A stretch of DNA of 64,000 nucleotides from Silene latifolia (taxonomy: Eukaryota; Streptophyta; Magnoliopsida; Caryophyllales; Caryophyllaceae), in assembly GCF_048544455.1 (NCBI RefSeq), contig NC_133530.1, positions 17,413,748 through 17,477,747 on the forward strand, read 5' to 3'. Both the position numbers and the translations under genes were made by a program. The notes beneath the pieces are model-generated. The model was not told the origin of the DNA, searched no databases, and saw only the letters and a list, made by a program, of their open reading frames with translations. This document shows, piece after piece, positions 12,127 through 23,171 of this stretch (within the stretch, counting starts at the first letter, position 1; each line of letters starts with the position of its first letter).

Positions 12127-12821
12127 TGTCTGACCATAACCTGGCCTGACTCAACAAGGCTGATTGATCAAGACAAGAACCGGACAAATCTGACCACTAT
12201 TCAGCTGCTGGAGAATATTGTGGCAAGAAGACTACTAATTCCTGGAAAAGAAGCCTGATAGTCAGTATATCATAGCTTGGCGGAGTACTAAAAACAGCCT
12301 GGATTAAGCAGATAAACAAGAAATGCGATTGTATCAGCCAGATAACCATGCCCTATTCTCAAGGAAGACCAAGTCCAAACCTAAAACTATTTAATCCATG
12401 AATCTGGACGGAAAGAAGAGAAAAAGCTAAGGATTGGTTGAGTTGAGAACGGGTCAAGCGAACTAATAGGAAGCATGCCCTATTATTCCGGCAACAACTC
12501 CTACCTTTGGGGAGAACGTTATACATTTATAACGTTATTCATTGTAACGTGGGGAGGACGGTAGAGAACTATAAATAAGAGAATTTAACAATTGTAAAGG
12601 ATATTCATAATCAGTCAATCTTATCTATACTTTTTCTATTTATTCTTGAGCATTCAGATATTCATACAATATTGTGTCAGGTCTATCAAAATAATAACAA
12701 CATTATACTTTATACTTATTTCTTTCTTTATCATTTATTTACACTATTCTAATCTTATAGAACTAGATACCCTGATCACTACATAACTAAGCCGGATCCT
12801 TCAGAAAATCCTGCTAAAACA
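12127..12821 (+). repeat. 5' LTR of the Tat-type element
   Basis: It starts TGTC, ends AACA and is nearly the same as 20978-21699. It is slightly shorter than the 3' LTR at its outer end. It contains a TATA-box-like TATAAATA at 12570-12577 and, some 35 bp upstream, a palindrome with two AACGTT ends (12515-12536). This is a plausible LTR promoter. Confidence 0.85.
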
Positions 12822-12904
12822 ATTGGCGCCCACCGTGGGGCATCTAGTTCTTCAAACCAATAAAATTCTCCTTATTATCTTTCAATTAATATTCACACAC
12901 AAAA

Positions 12905-14323
12905 ATGGTGGAACTCACCGCTGAACAACAATTAGCGGTACGCTGCTGGCCAAAATCAAGGAATTGGAAACAATCCAAGAGAAAGCACTAAGTGAAGGTA
13001 AATCAATAGGTCAAGGAATCGAGTCTAGCTGAAGAAGAAATTGGAAAATCAGGCTTCGGGCTCCAAGACCAGATTCGAACCAGGAACCCCATTCTCATCC
13101 ATCATCAAAAACATAGACTTCTCTAATTTTGGAACCCCGGAGAAGGATACATTATCCGGCACTCCAACCATTCCCAATGATGAGACAAACAAAATCAAGA
13201 AAGAATAATGATAGCTATGCTTCAGAAATCCAAAACTCCACAACAAAATAGAAAATATACCCGGAGTACTGGACCGTGGTCAAGTAGAAATTGACACTTT
13301 GCGGATTCACCCTTTGCAGATGAAATTGCAAAGATTGATCTGCCCAAGAAATTTACTGTCCCATCCATGAGAACTTATGATGGAACTTCTGATTCACAAA
13401 ATCATGTTGCCATATTTAAACAAAAAATGTTGGCTGCCTCAATACCCAGTGAACTCAGGCAAGTGTGTATGTGCAAAGGCTTTGGCACAACCCTGACCGG
13501 AGCAGCATTACAGTGGTTCATCAATCTACCAAATGGAGGTATCAAGAATTTTGCAGAATTGATCAATGCCTTCAACCAACAATTCGCAAGTAGCAGAGAT
13601 ATGGCCAAGAGACCCAGTAACCTGTTCAGGGTAAAACAACTTCCTGAAGAATCTCTCAAAGAATTCCTGGCCAGATTTGTCAAAGAAAAGGTGGCCATTC
13701 CCAGATGCGATGAAGAAACAGCAGTAGAAGCATTCAGACAAGGAGTCCTGCTTGACAGTGACATCTATGCAGATCTAACCAAGAAAGCATGTCCAACCTT
13801 TGCCACTGTCCAATCCATCGCCTTAGAGCATGTCAGATTAGAAGAAGATCTCAACTTCAGGACGAACTCATCCGGAGGAAAGCAAGGCTATGGACACACC
13901 AACAGGAAAAGTTCATACCGAGTAAAGGAGGCAATCCTAGATCAAGACCCTATTCCAGCCCGAACGATCCAAGTCAATATGACACAAGAGCATAAAGGTA
14001 ACCTTTCTAGCCTCCCAACTATTCCTGAATATAACTTCTCTATTAATACTGCAGGATTAATCAAACGCTGGAAAACTCGGGAGATACGGTCGGATGGCCA
14101 AAGAAATCCGACAACCCCAGGAAAGATCCAACAAGATGGTGTGACTTCCATCAAGACATCGGACACACCACAGAAGAATGCATTCACTCAGAAACAAGTG
14201 GCATATCTTCTAAAGAAAGGCTACTTGAAAGATATAATCCAAGATCAAAGAATAAAGATGAAGGACAAAATAAGAGAGACCCGGAAGCAAGAGAGATCCT
14301 CCTCCTCCTCCTCCCATCTATGA
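12905..14323 (+). mobile_element. gag region of the Tat-type element (fossil)
   Basis: The region opens with MVELTAEQQLA at 12905. The main open stretch (13367-14323) carries a retrotransposon gag domain, recognisable by TYDGTSDSQNHVAIFKQKM, ALQWFINLP, FAELINAFNQQFASS and LKEFLARFVKE. This is the capsid-like protein. It is treated as a fossil and the start region is not continuous with the main stretch. Confidence 0.8.
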
Positions 14324-14353
14324 AGTCAAATTCATAAATGGAGGATCGAAATC

Positions 14354-14900
14354 GTGGTCCGACCGACTCTGCAGCCCAAGAGAATATCCAGGGAATCAAG
14401 ACTCCAACCTCCTTCCAGGCCCGAGTCATTGCCTGCTATTACCTTTGATGACTCGGATCCGCAAGGAATATCGGTCTACACCATGACGGACCTAGTAATC
14501 ACAATGCAAATCGGCACGACCAAAGTATCAAGAATCCCGATAGATGGAGGAAGCTCAATCAACCTGGTGATGCTTGACGTTCTTAAAGCTATGAAGATAG
14601 ACGAAGGAAAGATCATCAAAAAATCCAGCGTCCTGGTTGGATTGGTGGAGAAACAAAGAACACCCGGGAGAAATCAGCTTGCCTACCTATGTGGAAGGCG
14701 TGGCTTCATATGAAAGATTTGGAGTAATGGATTGCCTGTCCTCGTATAATGTAATCTTGGCGGACCATGGATCCACAATGTCAAAGCAATCCCATCAACA
14801 TACCATCAATGCGTGAAAATTCCAACAGAATGGGGGATAACCACCATCAGAGGAGAACAAAGGATGGCTCAGGAATGTTACACTCAGGCTTTGAAACCCT
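14354..14900 (+). mobile_element. Protease region of the Tat-type element (fossil)
   Basis: An aspartic-protease-like segment. IPIDGGSSINLV holds the D-G/S-type active-site motif seen in Ty3 elements of this kind, preceded by a typical ITFDDSDPQGI linker. It is broken. Confidence 0.65.
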
Positions 14901-15151
14901 CAAAGTCAGGTAAGTCCCTTGCATAGCAATTAAAGTCACCTGTCAGGGAAGAATATATAGCACAAACACAGATGGAAACAGGAGAAGTCATATTAGACCC
15001 AGAATTCCCTGACGACAGAAAGTACTTGTAAGATCGATGCACCCGACTCAATCGGACCAAATCTGGTCGCCTTTCTTAAAACTAAAATGTCTTGTTTTGC
15101 TTGGTCACATTTTGATATGATTGGTATAGATTTGATGTTATTACTCATAAG

Positions 15152-15900
15152 TTGAACATTGACAAATCCTTTAAGCCTCGACAAAGAAAAGAGAAGAAAA
15201 TTTGTCTGCAGAAAGGCACGAAATTATCAACCAAGAAGTTGACAAGCTCTTCGGACATGGGAATGATCGGGGAAGTGATGTACCCCGACTGGCTTGCAAA
15301 CGTGGTAGTCGTCCAAAAGAAAAATGGCAAATGGAGAGTCTGTGTAGATTACACCGACTTAAACAAAGCCTGCCCAAAAGATCCATTTCCCCTACCACAC
15401 ATCGATGCAATGGTAGATGCCACTGCAGGCCACGAAATGTTGACATTCATGGATGCCTCCAGCGGATTCAACCAGATAAAAATGCACCCAGCAGACCGGG
15501 GAAAGCACAGCTTTCATCACCGAAAGAGGTATATATTGTTATACTTTGCTATGCCCTTTGGATTAAAAATGCAGTGCAACCTACCAAAGACTAGTCAACA
15601 TGATGTTCAAAGATCAGATAGGAGACACCATGGAAGTCTATATAGATGACATGGTAGTCAAATCAAAAAAAGCGTAAGACCACGTCAAAGACCGGAAATA
15701 GCCTTTCAAATCGGAAAAATTCAATATGAAGCTCAACCCACAAAAATGCCACTTGAGTCTCAAGAGCAAATTCCTGGACTACATGGTGACAAAAAGAGGA
15801 ATAGAAGCCAGCCCTGAGCAGATCAAAGCTATCCTGGAGCTAGAACCACCAAAAACAGTCAAAGACATACAAAAGTCGATGGAAGAATAGCGGCCCCCAA
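15152..15900 (+). mobile_element. Reverse transcriptase region of the Tat-type element (fossil)
   Basis: Recognised by NGKWRVCVDYTDLNKACPKD, FPLPHIDAMVDATAGHE, FMDASSGFNQIKM, and the YIDDMVVKSK active-site block near 15640. These are strong Ty3-type signatures. It is broken. Confidence 0.85.
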
Positions 15901-16321
15901 TTCATTCATCTCAAGATCATCGAAAGATGCAAATCATTCTATAACCTCGCTAAGGAAGAACAAGGACTTTCAATGGACCCCCGATCATCAGCCGCCTTTG
16001 AAGACCGAAAATATATCTATCCTCTCCCCCTTGCTGGCTAAACGGTCAAAGATGAACCCCCGACAAGATATACCATCGATCCACAGAATCGCTATCGTGC
16101 GAGTCCTGGTCAAAGAAAACAGACGGACAACAAGACTGTCTATTATGTAAGTAAAAGTCTACGGATGCAGAGATCGGGTATGACCTACTAGAAAAATATG
16201 TTTTAGCTTTAATAATGAGTTGCACAAAATTAAGACCATATTTTGAAAGTCACCCTATAATAGTCAGAACAAATCTTCCTATTAAGTCCGTACTTAGGAG
16301 ACCGTAATTGTCCGGACGAAT

Positions 16322-17006
16322 GTGCAAATGGTCGGTCCACTAAGCACATATAATATAACATTCGAACCAAGGACAGCAATTAAGTCACAAGCACTAGCAG
16401 ATTTTGTGGCTGATTTTAGTCCGACCCTAGAACCCGACCTAATAAAAGAAGTAAATAAACCGACCAACGACCAAACAGACCTAGAATGGACCCTATTTGT
16501 CGATGGAGAGCAACACAACACAAGGGGCACAGCCTAGGTGTAGTACTAAAATCACCACAGGGGGATAAGATAGTACAGCTATAAGTGTGCATTTGAGGCC
16601 ACCAACAATGAGGCGAATATGAAGCCCGATAGCCGGGTTAAAGGTATGTATTGATCTTGGTGTGCAAAATTTAAAGGTACGCACCGATTCCCTTCTTGTC
16701 TCCAACCAGGTAAATGGCATATATACTGCAAAAGACCCCAAAATGATGCTTTATCTAGATGTTGTTCAAATGCTAAAATCAAAGTTTAAAAACTTTGATA
16801 TTGACCAAATTTCCAGGGACTTAAATACCCAGGCCGATGCCTTAGCCGGCCTAGGGTCCAACTTTAGTCCCCTTGATTTTGACAAAATACCCATTGTGCA
16901 TTTATTAGAACCGGCAATAAACAAACAAAATGAAAGTTTCCCAATCTACATTGCTAATTCTTGGACGAAACCTTACTATGATCACAACAGGGAATCCTAC
17001 CCTTAA
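16322..17006 (+). mobile_element. RNase H region of the Tat-type element (fossil)
   Basis: FEPRTAIKSQALADFVADF and WTLFVDGEQ mark the start of the RNase H domain. RTDSLLVSNQVNG and LNTQADALAGLGS mark its end. The order RT-RH-INT confirms Ty3 type. It is broken. Confidence 0.8.
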
Positions 17007-17049
17007 ATAAGCAAGATGCCAGAGCACTGAAAATAAAAGCTGCTTCGTA

Positions 17050-18202
17050 TACTATTATTGACAACGTGCTTTTTAAGAAATCGCAGGCCGGACCTTACCT
17101 CAGATGCCTGGAACCACAGGAAGCTAAGCAAATATTATCGTAAATCCATGAAGGATACTTGTGGAAATCACAAAGGTGGAAGAAGCCTGGCAAGCAAAAT
17201 ACTCGAACACGAGGATATTATTGGCCCACCTTAAGAGCCGATTGCCTGGATTTTAGCTCTAAATGCAAAGCCCGTCGATTCACGGACCATATATCCATCA
17301 GCCATCCGAGGAACTACATTCCATATCCGCACCCTGGCCATTTATGAAGTGGGGCATGGATATAGTAGGGAAACTACCTCAAGCACCCGGACAGAAAGTC
17401 TTCATGTTAGCAATGACTGATTACTTTTCCAAGTGGATAGAAGTGAATCATACAGTGCAAGTCAAGGAGAAGGATGTCATAGCATTCATCAAACATAACA
17501 TCATATGTAGATATGGCATCCCCTCCGAAATAGTATGCGACAATGGCACACAATTTGTGGGAAAAAGAACAAAGAAGCCTTCTTCGTGCTCAATGGAACA
17601 TCAACCTGGTAACATCCACACCAGGATATCCAAAAGCCAACGGTCAAAAAGAATCCAAGAACAAAGTGGTGATCGTTGCATAAAGAAAAAGCTGGAAAGA
17701 AAAAAAAAAGGCGGATGGGTCAAGAACTCCCCTTGTCCTCTCGGGGCCGTGTGAACCACGCCTAAAACATCCACTGGCCAAACCCCCTATTCCTTGGTCT
17801 ATGGATGTGAAGCAGTAATTCCGGCTGAGGTGGACATTCCATCAGCCAGATGTAGCCTAAACACAACAACAAACAACATACCTCTAATAGAGGATAGCCG
17901 GACTTAACGAGAAGAGCTAAGAGATGCAAAGAAGCATCGGGTTAGCAAAGATACCAACAAAGAGTTGCGAAAAGCTACAACAAGATGTCAAAGCCAGGGT
18001 ATTCAGGGTAGGAGATCTCGTTCTCAGAAAAGTATTCCAAAACACAAAAGAAAAGAATGCTGGCAAATTGGCCGCAACCTGGGAAGGCCCCTATCTGATT
18101 GATTCAATAGTCGGCCAGGGAGCTTATAGACTACAAACCCTGGACGGCGAAATGATCCCGAGAGCCTGGAATATTACACATTTAAAACTATTTCACATAT
18201 AG
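17050..18202 (+). mobile_element. Integrase region of the Tat-type element (fossil)
   Basis: The zinc-binding-like start (RGYYWPTLRADCLDF, then KCKA) and the catalytic core are visible (WPFMKWGMDIVGKLPQAPG, LAMTDYFSKWIE, YGIPSEIVCDNGTQFVG). The C-terminal part (FRVGDLVLRKVF, WEGPYLIDSIVGQGAYRLQT) reaches 18202. No chromodomain is evident, as expected for the Tat lineage. It is broken. Confidence 0.8.
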
Positions 18203-18589
18203 AATATATCACACAATCCAGGTATAACTTTTTACTTCAAATACTTCTTGCCTTGAACCTACATGTATGATACTTGCAATTACATGAATAAATGCCATAT
18301 ATGATTTCTTCAATTTATATGTCCAAACACTTATTTATATTCTCATATTCATTTAGCGAAATCTTCAACACTTGTTTTACATATTGCATTTTAATTAAAA
18401 CAAATCTCAAAGATTGGGGGCCACCCCCACCAAATATCCAACTGATACCCAAAATTCAGTTGCAAAACAGCCTTTAAATATCGAGCTCAACATACAAATC
18501 CGAAAATCTATTCCGAATTGTATGACATAGGTGGGTCATAAGCCCTCCAGGCATGTGCAACAACCCCACCCATAACACATTAAATCGGC

Positions 18590-18860
18590 CTCGATCGATC
18601 GAATAATCGCCTCGATCGATCGAATAATCGCCTGATCGATCAAAAAAATCGCTTTGATCGGTCGAACAATCGCGAGATCCAAGACATGTCCAACATCAAG
18701 ACCTTATCAAAACACAAAAAGAAACAAAAGAGACCAAATATTTATTCACCCAAAATACTGGTCCCACCTAATAACCATCCATCCCAGGGACATTCCCCCT
18801 GGATGGGCCAAAAAATTCCTTAAAACTCTAAATATTCATTCCAGGGACATTCCCCCTGGA
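18590..18860. repeat. Short tandem repeats downstream of integrase
   Basis: About four degenerate copies of a roughly 21-bp unit built on GATCGATCGAATAATCGCCT lie at 18590-18672. Further on, ATTCCCCCTGGAT-type 40-60-bp duplications (CCAGGGACATTCCCCCTGGA at about 18784 and 18841) occur. Tandem repeats at this place are known in Retand-type elements. Confidence 0.7.
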
Positions 18861-20609
18861 TAGACCAAAACCCAAAAGAAAAACTAAGTTATTTTTGAGC
18901 CGAAGAATCGACTCACAACCATCCACCATCTCCCGATCACCGGACTTTGCCTTGGAAGGAGGAGAATCCTTCTTCTTCTTGACCCATGTTGGCCAAGTCG
19001 GGATACCGAGCATCCGAGTCATCTCATCTCGGTCCGGATTCCAATCAGCCCGATCGATTCTCGGGTCCCTCATAGCATCAACCCGACCTTTTCCGAAGAA
19101 GTACCGAGCCGCATCACCCAACCTCGCCTCCACTAACTCCTTTTCACGACAAGCTCTTCATTCTTTTTCAACCGATCGCATTGCTCGCTTCTCGGCCTCC
19201 AACTCCACCTATGACCTTCTCAAAGATTTTTCGCAGCCACCACCTCACAAACTATAGCACCCTGGTTGACTCCTTAGCCGCCGCCAACCGAGATTGGAGC
19301 ACCACTTCATTACCCCTGGATGAGTGCAGGTCACGGTTTAGCCTATCCGCCTTTTCCTCCAAGTGGTAACCTTGGCCTCGGGCGTCCCTAAGCCGACAAG
19401 CAAAGAGAGACAAAGATCCAACCCCTGCGTACATACAAAATCAATTAGGCAAATACAAGGTAAAACAAAAAGCATATAAACTATAAAAAACAGATACAAC
19501 TAACCTCTCTAGCACGGGAAGCGAGTTCAGCAGACCCTTGTTACAAGAAGAGTCGAATAGAAACCACCCTGGTAGACGAATCAAGGGTACTAGCAGACAA
19601 CAGTTGGTCGCTCATCCTTGCAGAAAATTCATCTATCCGAGCCCGGGCATCATCCATGTCATCAATCCTAGCAGTGCACCGCCTTATACTCCCGAGTGGC
19701 CGAGCCGGGATAGTCGTTTCCCTCCTTCCTCCTCTTCCGAATATCATCCTCTCTCTTCCTTTTTGAGCACGGACGACCTCTCGGTGACACTATCCCGGGC
19801 GGATCTTGAGGAGGCCGGACATCGAAATCGGGATATCCAAAGTCTTGTCACTCCCACTAGTTTCTGGCTCTTGGACTGTTCAAAGCAATCCTAGCCACCC
19901 CTGACCTTCAAATCCTTGGCGTAAAAGCTAGCCACCTAGCGAGAAGACCTAAACACCGGATACATAAAAATATACGTAAATATCAAACCAAAAAGCAACA
20001 AGAAGACAACAGCCAAAATAAAAGCATGCGAGAAGACGTACGGGAAAGAGCAAGAGAACTAGGCTTGCCTTTGGGTACTCGACCCCGTCGGCTTGGTCTT
20101 CATATACCGGGCAACAATTCCCCGCCAAGCAGGCTGGCCAGGTCCTCTCTTCCTCAGGAATGGCAAGGAAAGCATCTATCCTTGCAATAGCCTCCTCATC
20201 CAGAGGATCACAACTCCAATCAGGAGCTACAAAAACCACCAAAATTACACAGGTAAGAATCGAAACCCATCAAATTCATATGATATATTGCAAAATAAAA
20301 AGGTACAAGGAACCTACCACTCTCCAAGGGAGGATATCTCAGGTAATCAAAGCCTGATCCCAAAGTCTCGGTCCGGACAAACAGGAAAGTCTTTGCCCAA
20401 TTCTTATCATCTCCAGAATCCAGCAAATTCTCCTCAGGGAAAGAAGAATCAAGAGATTGAAGAGCAGTGAATACAGAATCCTGATACTTGAAAGCCACAG
20501 CCCGAGCAGGAGGATCAATTTCCCTTACCTCCTCCTCTTGAATATCCGTGGGTTCGGGCTCAAAGATAGCAGCAGACTCTGCGGGAAGGGGGCGTTTTTT
20601 GGCTCCCAT
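18828..20609 (-). mobile_element. Antisense coding-like region of the Tat-type element
   Basis: On the strand opposite to gag-pol, open stretches lie near 20220-20609 (starts MGAKKRPLPAESAAIFEPEP), 19949-20242 (DEEAIARIDAFLAIPEEERT), 19541-19747, 19252-19434 (an alanine/leucine-rich, probably coiled-coil piece) and 18828-19133 (GDAARYFFGKGRVDAMRDPR). Some are bordered by GT/AG signals that look like splice sites. Extra antisense ORFs at this place have been reported in Tat-lineage elements, but their function is unknown. Composition is protein-like (acidic, helical). The region is a fossil or near-fossil and the pieces are listed only as separate open stretches. Confidence 0.6.
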
Positions 20610-20977
20610 ATTTTTAGATTGTTTGATTTATTAAAATTGTCGAGAATATGCAAAGTAATGAACAAGATTACTAAGAAGAAGAAGGAAGAAATTCGGAAGA
20701 ATTTTAGAAGAGTCTCGAAGAATATTCAAAGAAAGAAAGTGGAGGAAAATTGATCTTGCCCTAAATACCGTATTTATAGAGAAGTGAATAACGGCATGAA
20801 AAACCTAGGAATTGTAAAACTCACAAGATGATGTCACGTAGCCGTTGCGGTGTTCAACGGTAAATAGGAGTCTAAGAGTCACTAAATGAATATGATTCTC
20901 TTTAATTAGTTAACCCGGTAAAATTGACATCTCACCCCTGGCCGGATCCAAAGACGGGTAAAATGTCAAGGGGCAAT

Positions 20978-21699
20978 TGTTAGGCCCAGCTTTAGCCTGG
21001 TCTCGACCATAACCTGGCCTCGACTCAACAAGGCTGATTGATCAAGACAAGAACCGGACAAATCGACCACTATTCAATTCTTTGGAGAATATTGTGGCAA
21101 GAAGACTACTAATTCCTGGAAAAGAAGCCGATAGTCAAGTATATCATAGCTTGGCATGAGTACTAAAAACAGCCTGGATTAAGCGAGATAAACAAGAAAT
21201 GCGATTGTATCACCCAGGATAACCATGCCCTATTCTCAAGGAAGACCAAGTCCAAACCTAAAACTATTTAATCCATGAATCTGGACGGAAAGAAGAGAAA
21301 AAGCTAAGGATTGGTTGAGTTGAGAACGGGTCAAGCGAACTAATAGGAAGCATGCCCTATTATTCCGGCAACAACTCCTACCTTTGGGGAGAACGTTATA
21401 CATTTATAACGTTATTCATTGTAACGTGGGGAGGACGGTAGAGAACTATAAATAAGAGAATTTAACAATTGTAAAGGATATTCATAATCAGTCAATCTTA
21501 TCTATACTTTTTCTATTTATTCTTGAGCATCGGATATTCATACAATATTGTGTCGAGTCTATCAAAATAATAACAACATTATACTTTATACTTATTTCTT
21601 TCTTTATCATTTATTTACACTATTCTAATCTTATAGAACTAGATACCCTGATCACTACATAACTAAGCCGGATCCCTTCAGGAAAATCCTGCTAAAACA
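20978..21699 (+). repeat. 3' LTR of the Tat-type element
   Basis: It starts TGTTAGGCCC right after a purine-rich stretch (AAGGGGCAAT) and ends AAAACA. It is the partner of 12127-12821. It has the same TATA-like box and AACGTT palindrome. Followed by the target duplication ATTAT. Confidence 0.9.
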
Positions 21700-22325
21700 A
21701 TTATCAATGTGTTTATCAATTTAATTATGCGTAGTTAAATTTCTCTTGCTAGGATGTAAGGAAGCCATGATTATAAGACGATCATAATTAGATTAGTAGG
21801 TCTGGCATTAATTTGAATATGTGTTGTTAATTGTAGCATCTAATAACGTTTAATTGGTTAAGTCGACGTAATTAGTTATTTGACCTGGGAAACTTCGACC
21901 TAGATCGAGAGATTGGAAGAAGTTAGACCTGTTACAAACAATAGACCATCCTAATTAGAGCGAAAGCTAAATTAGTACTCTAAGGCGAATAACGGACCGG
22001 AAGGACATTTTCATTACCCCTCAGACCGTATTTATGCCAACCGTTGACCTTACCTTGATCGTTGTTGACCGTGGTGACCCGATATCCTAGCCTTTTTTCT
22101 CTTATTTGAATCGTTTTCCTTAATTTATTTCCCCTGCTTGCTATATTAATTAGTTGATAGACAAATCAATCAAACCCCCAAAATTTGTGACTTATACAGA
22201 CTTAGATTTAGCAAATAGGACACAATTGTCTCCCTGTGGATACCATCCCGACTTCCTCTACTGCATTAGTTTAGGCCAGTTGGTTTATCTTTGATAGTTG
22301 TGCGATTTATTAGCCTGTCAAATTT

Positions 22326-22343
22326 TGGTGACGCTGCCGGGGA
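22326..22343 (+). other. Primer-binding-site-like sequence of the Athila-like fossil
   Basis: TGGTGACGCTGCCGGGGA lies five bases after the LTR-like end and differs at a few positions from the usual TGGCGCCGTTGCCGGGGA of tRNA-Asp-primed plant elements. Confidence 0.6.
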
Positions 22344-22429
22344 GACGGTAATATTTTATTTGTTTTATTTTAGTTTGTCTTTTGTCTCAGGGAACTTTAG
22401 TTCCTTGAGACCGTTCTCATGCTACTTAC

Positions 22430-23160
22430 CATCAGGTTTCCGCAGGATGAGAATGAGTCTTTTGGTGCTTATATAGACGAGTTCAAGGAATGACTTGATA
22501 CATTAAATCATGGAGATTTGTCTGGCCTCCAGATTTACTTGTCTATTATCTAGGGTATAAATGTCCCTACACAAGCGTACTTCCACTCCATAGGTAAGAG
22601 AGATTTTAGTGGAAAACCTGTCGATGAGGTATTGGAATTTTTTGAGTGGTTTGCCACTGAGAGTGTTAAGCCTCAATTTTCTCTTTTTGTGAGTGATAAG
22701 AGTGAAGATATGGTGATTGAGCCCAATTTTACGAATTGACGAGTATTGATAGTAGTGAGGTTATTGAGGACACTTGTTATGTTATTGATGTCGTTGATGA
22801 GTCCGTTTATGATGTTTGGTCGGGTTCCCTAATGAGGGACCTGTTTGATGCTTTGATGCTTTTAGATTCTTGTGCGGGTGAACAAAAAGTCAATGACACT
22901 GTGTTGGATATGTTGGAAGCTGCTTTAGAAGGAAGAGAGCTTACTAAAGAGGAGAGTGAGATGGTAAATAGGTTGGTGTCTACCTCGTGTATTGATGAGA
23001 ATGCATTTGAGGAGAATGATGATTATGACAGATCAAAAGGTCGACCACCCGACAAAGGGGAGACAGTTGGTGATAGACGTATTAGTACGTCACTTATTGC
23101 TGTTAGGTGATGTATTGTGGTTGTTCCCTCTGAGAGCCATCATTGGAAAATTGATAATTT
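22430..23160 (+). mobile_element. Athila-like gag remnant
   Basis: After the primer-binding site the sequence shows gag-like phrases (ENESFGAYIDEFKE, SGKPVDEVLEFFEWFATES) and then an acidic open stretch at 22736-23110 (ELTKEESEMVNRLVSTS). It fits the start of an Athila-like internal region or a non-autonomous relative. It is broken and ends abruptly against LINE-like sequence on the opposite strand. Confidence 0.45.
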
Positions 23161-23171
23161 GCAACGGTTTT

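Larger units (their letters stand above)
12127..21699 (+). mobile_element. Tat-lineage Ty3 LTR retroelement, broken
   Basis: A 9.57-kb element with two LTRs (12127-12821, 20978-21699), a 5-bp target duplication ATTAT (12122-12126 and 21700-21704), and a primer-binding-like site TGGCGCCCACCGTGGGGC at 12824-12841. Parts in order are gag, protease, reverse transcriptase, RNase H, integrase, an antisense coding-like region and the 3' LTR. That order, and the extra antisense region between integrase and 3' LTR, point to the Tat lineage (Retand-like). Gag is largely one open stretch. Pol is broken into roughly eight or more pieces. The LTRs are about 95% alike by eye, so the insertion is fairly recent. 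Confidence 0.85.
11354..22320 (+). mobile_element. Athila-like LTR fossil, split by a nested Tat-type element
   Basis: LTR-like sequence runs 11354-12126 and resumes at 21700-22320, the nested Tat element lying between. It starts TGATGTG and ends TGTCA, with CTCCCTGTGGAT near its end as is common in this lineage. It is followed at 22326-22343 by TGGTGACGCTGCCGGGGA, a diverged tRNA-Asp-type primer-binding site. Without the insert it is about 1.4 kb. It has a polypurine-like tract on the left and a primer-binding site on the right, so it sits between two internal regions. It is a fossil and older than the Tat element inside it. Confidence 0.6.
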
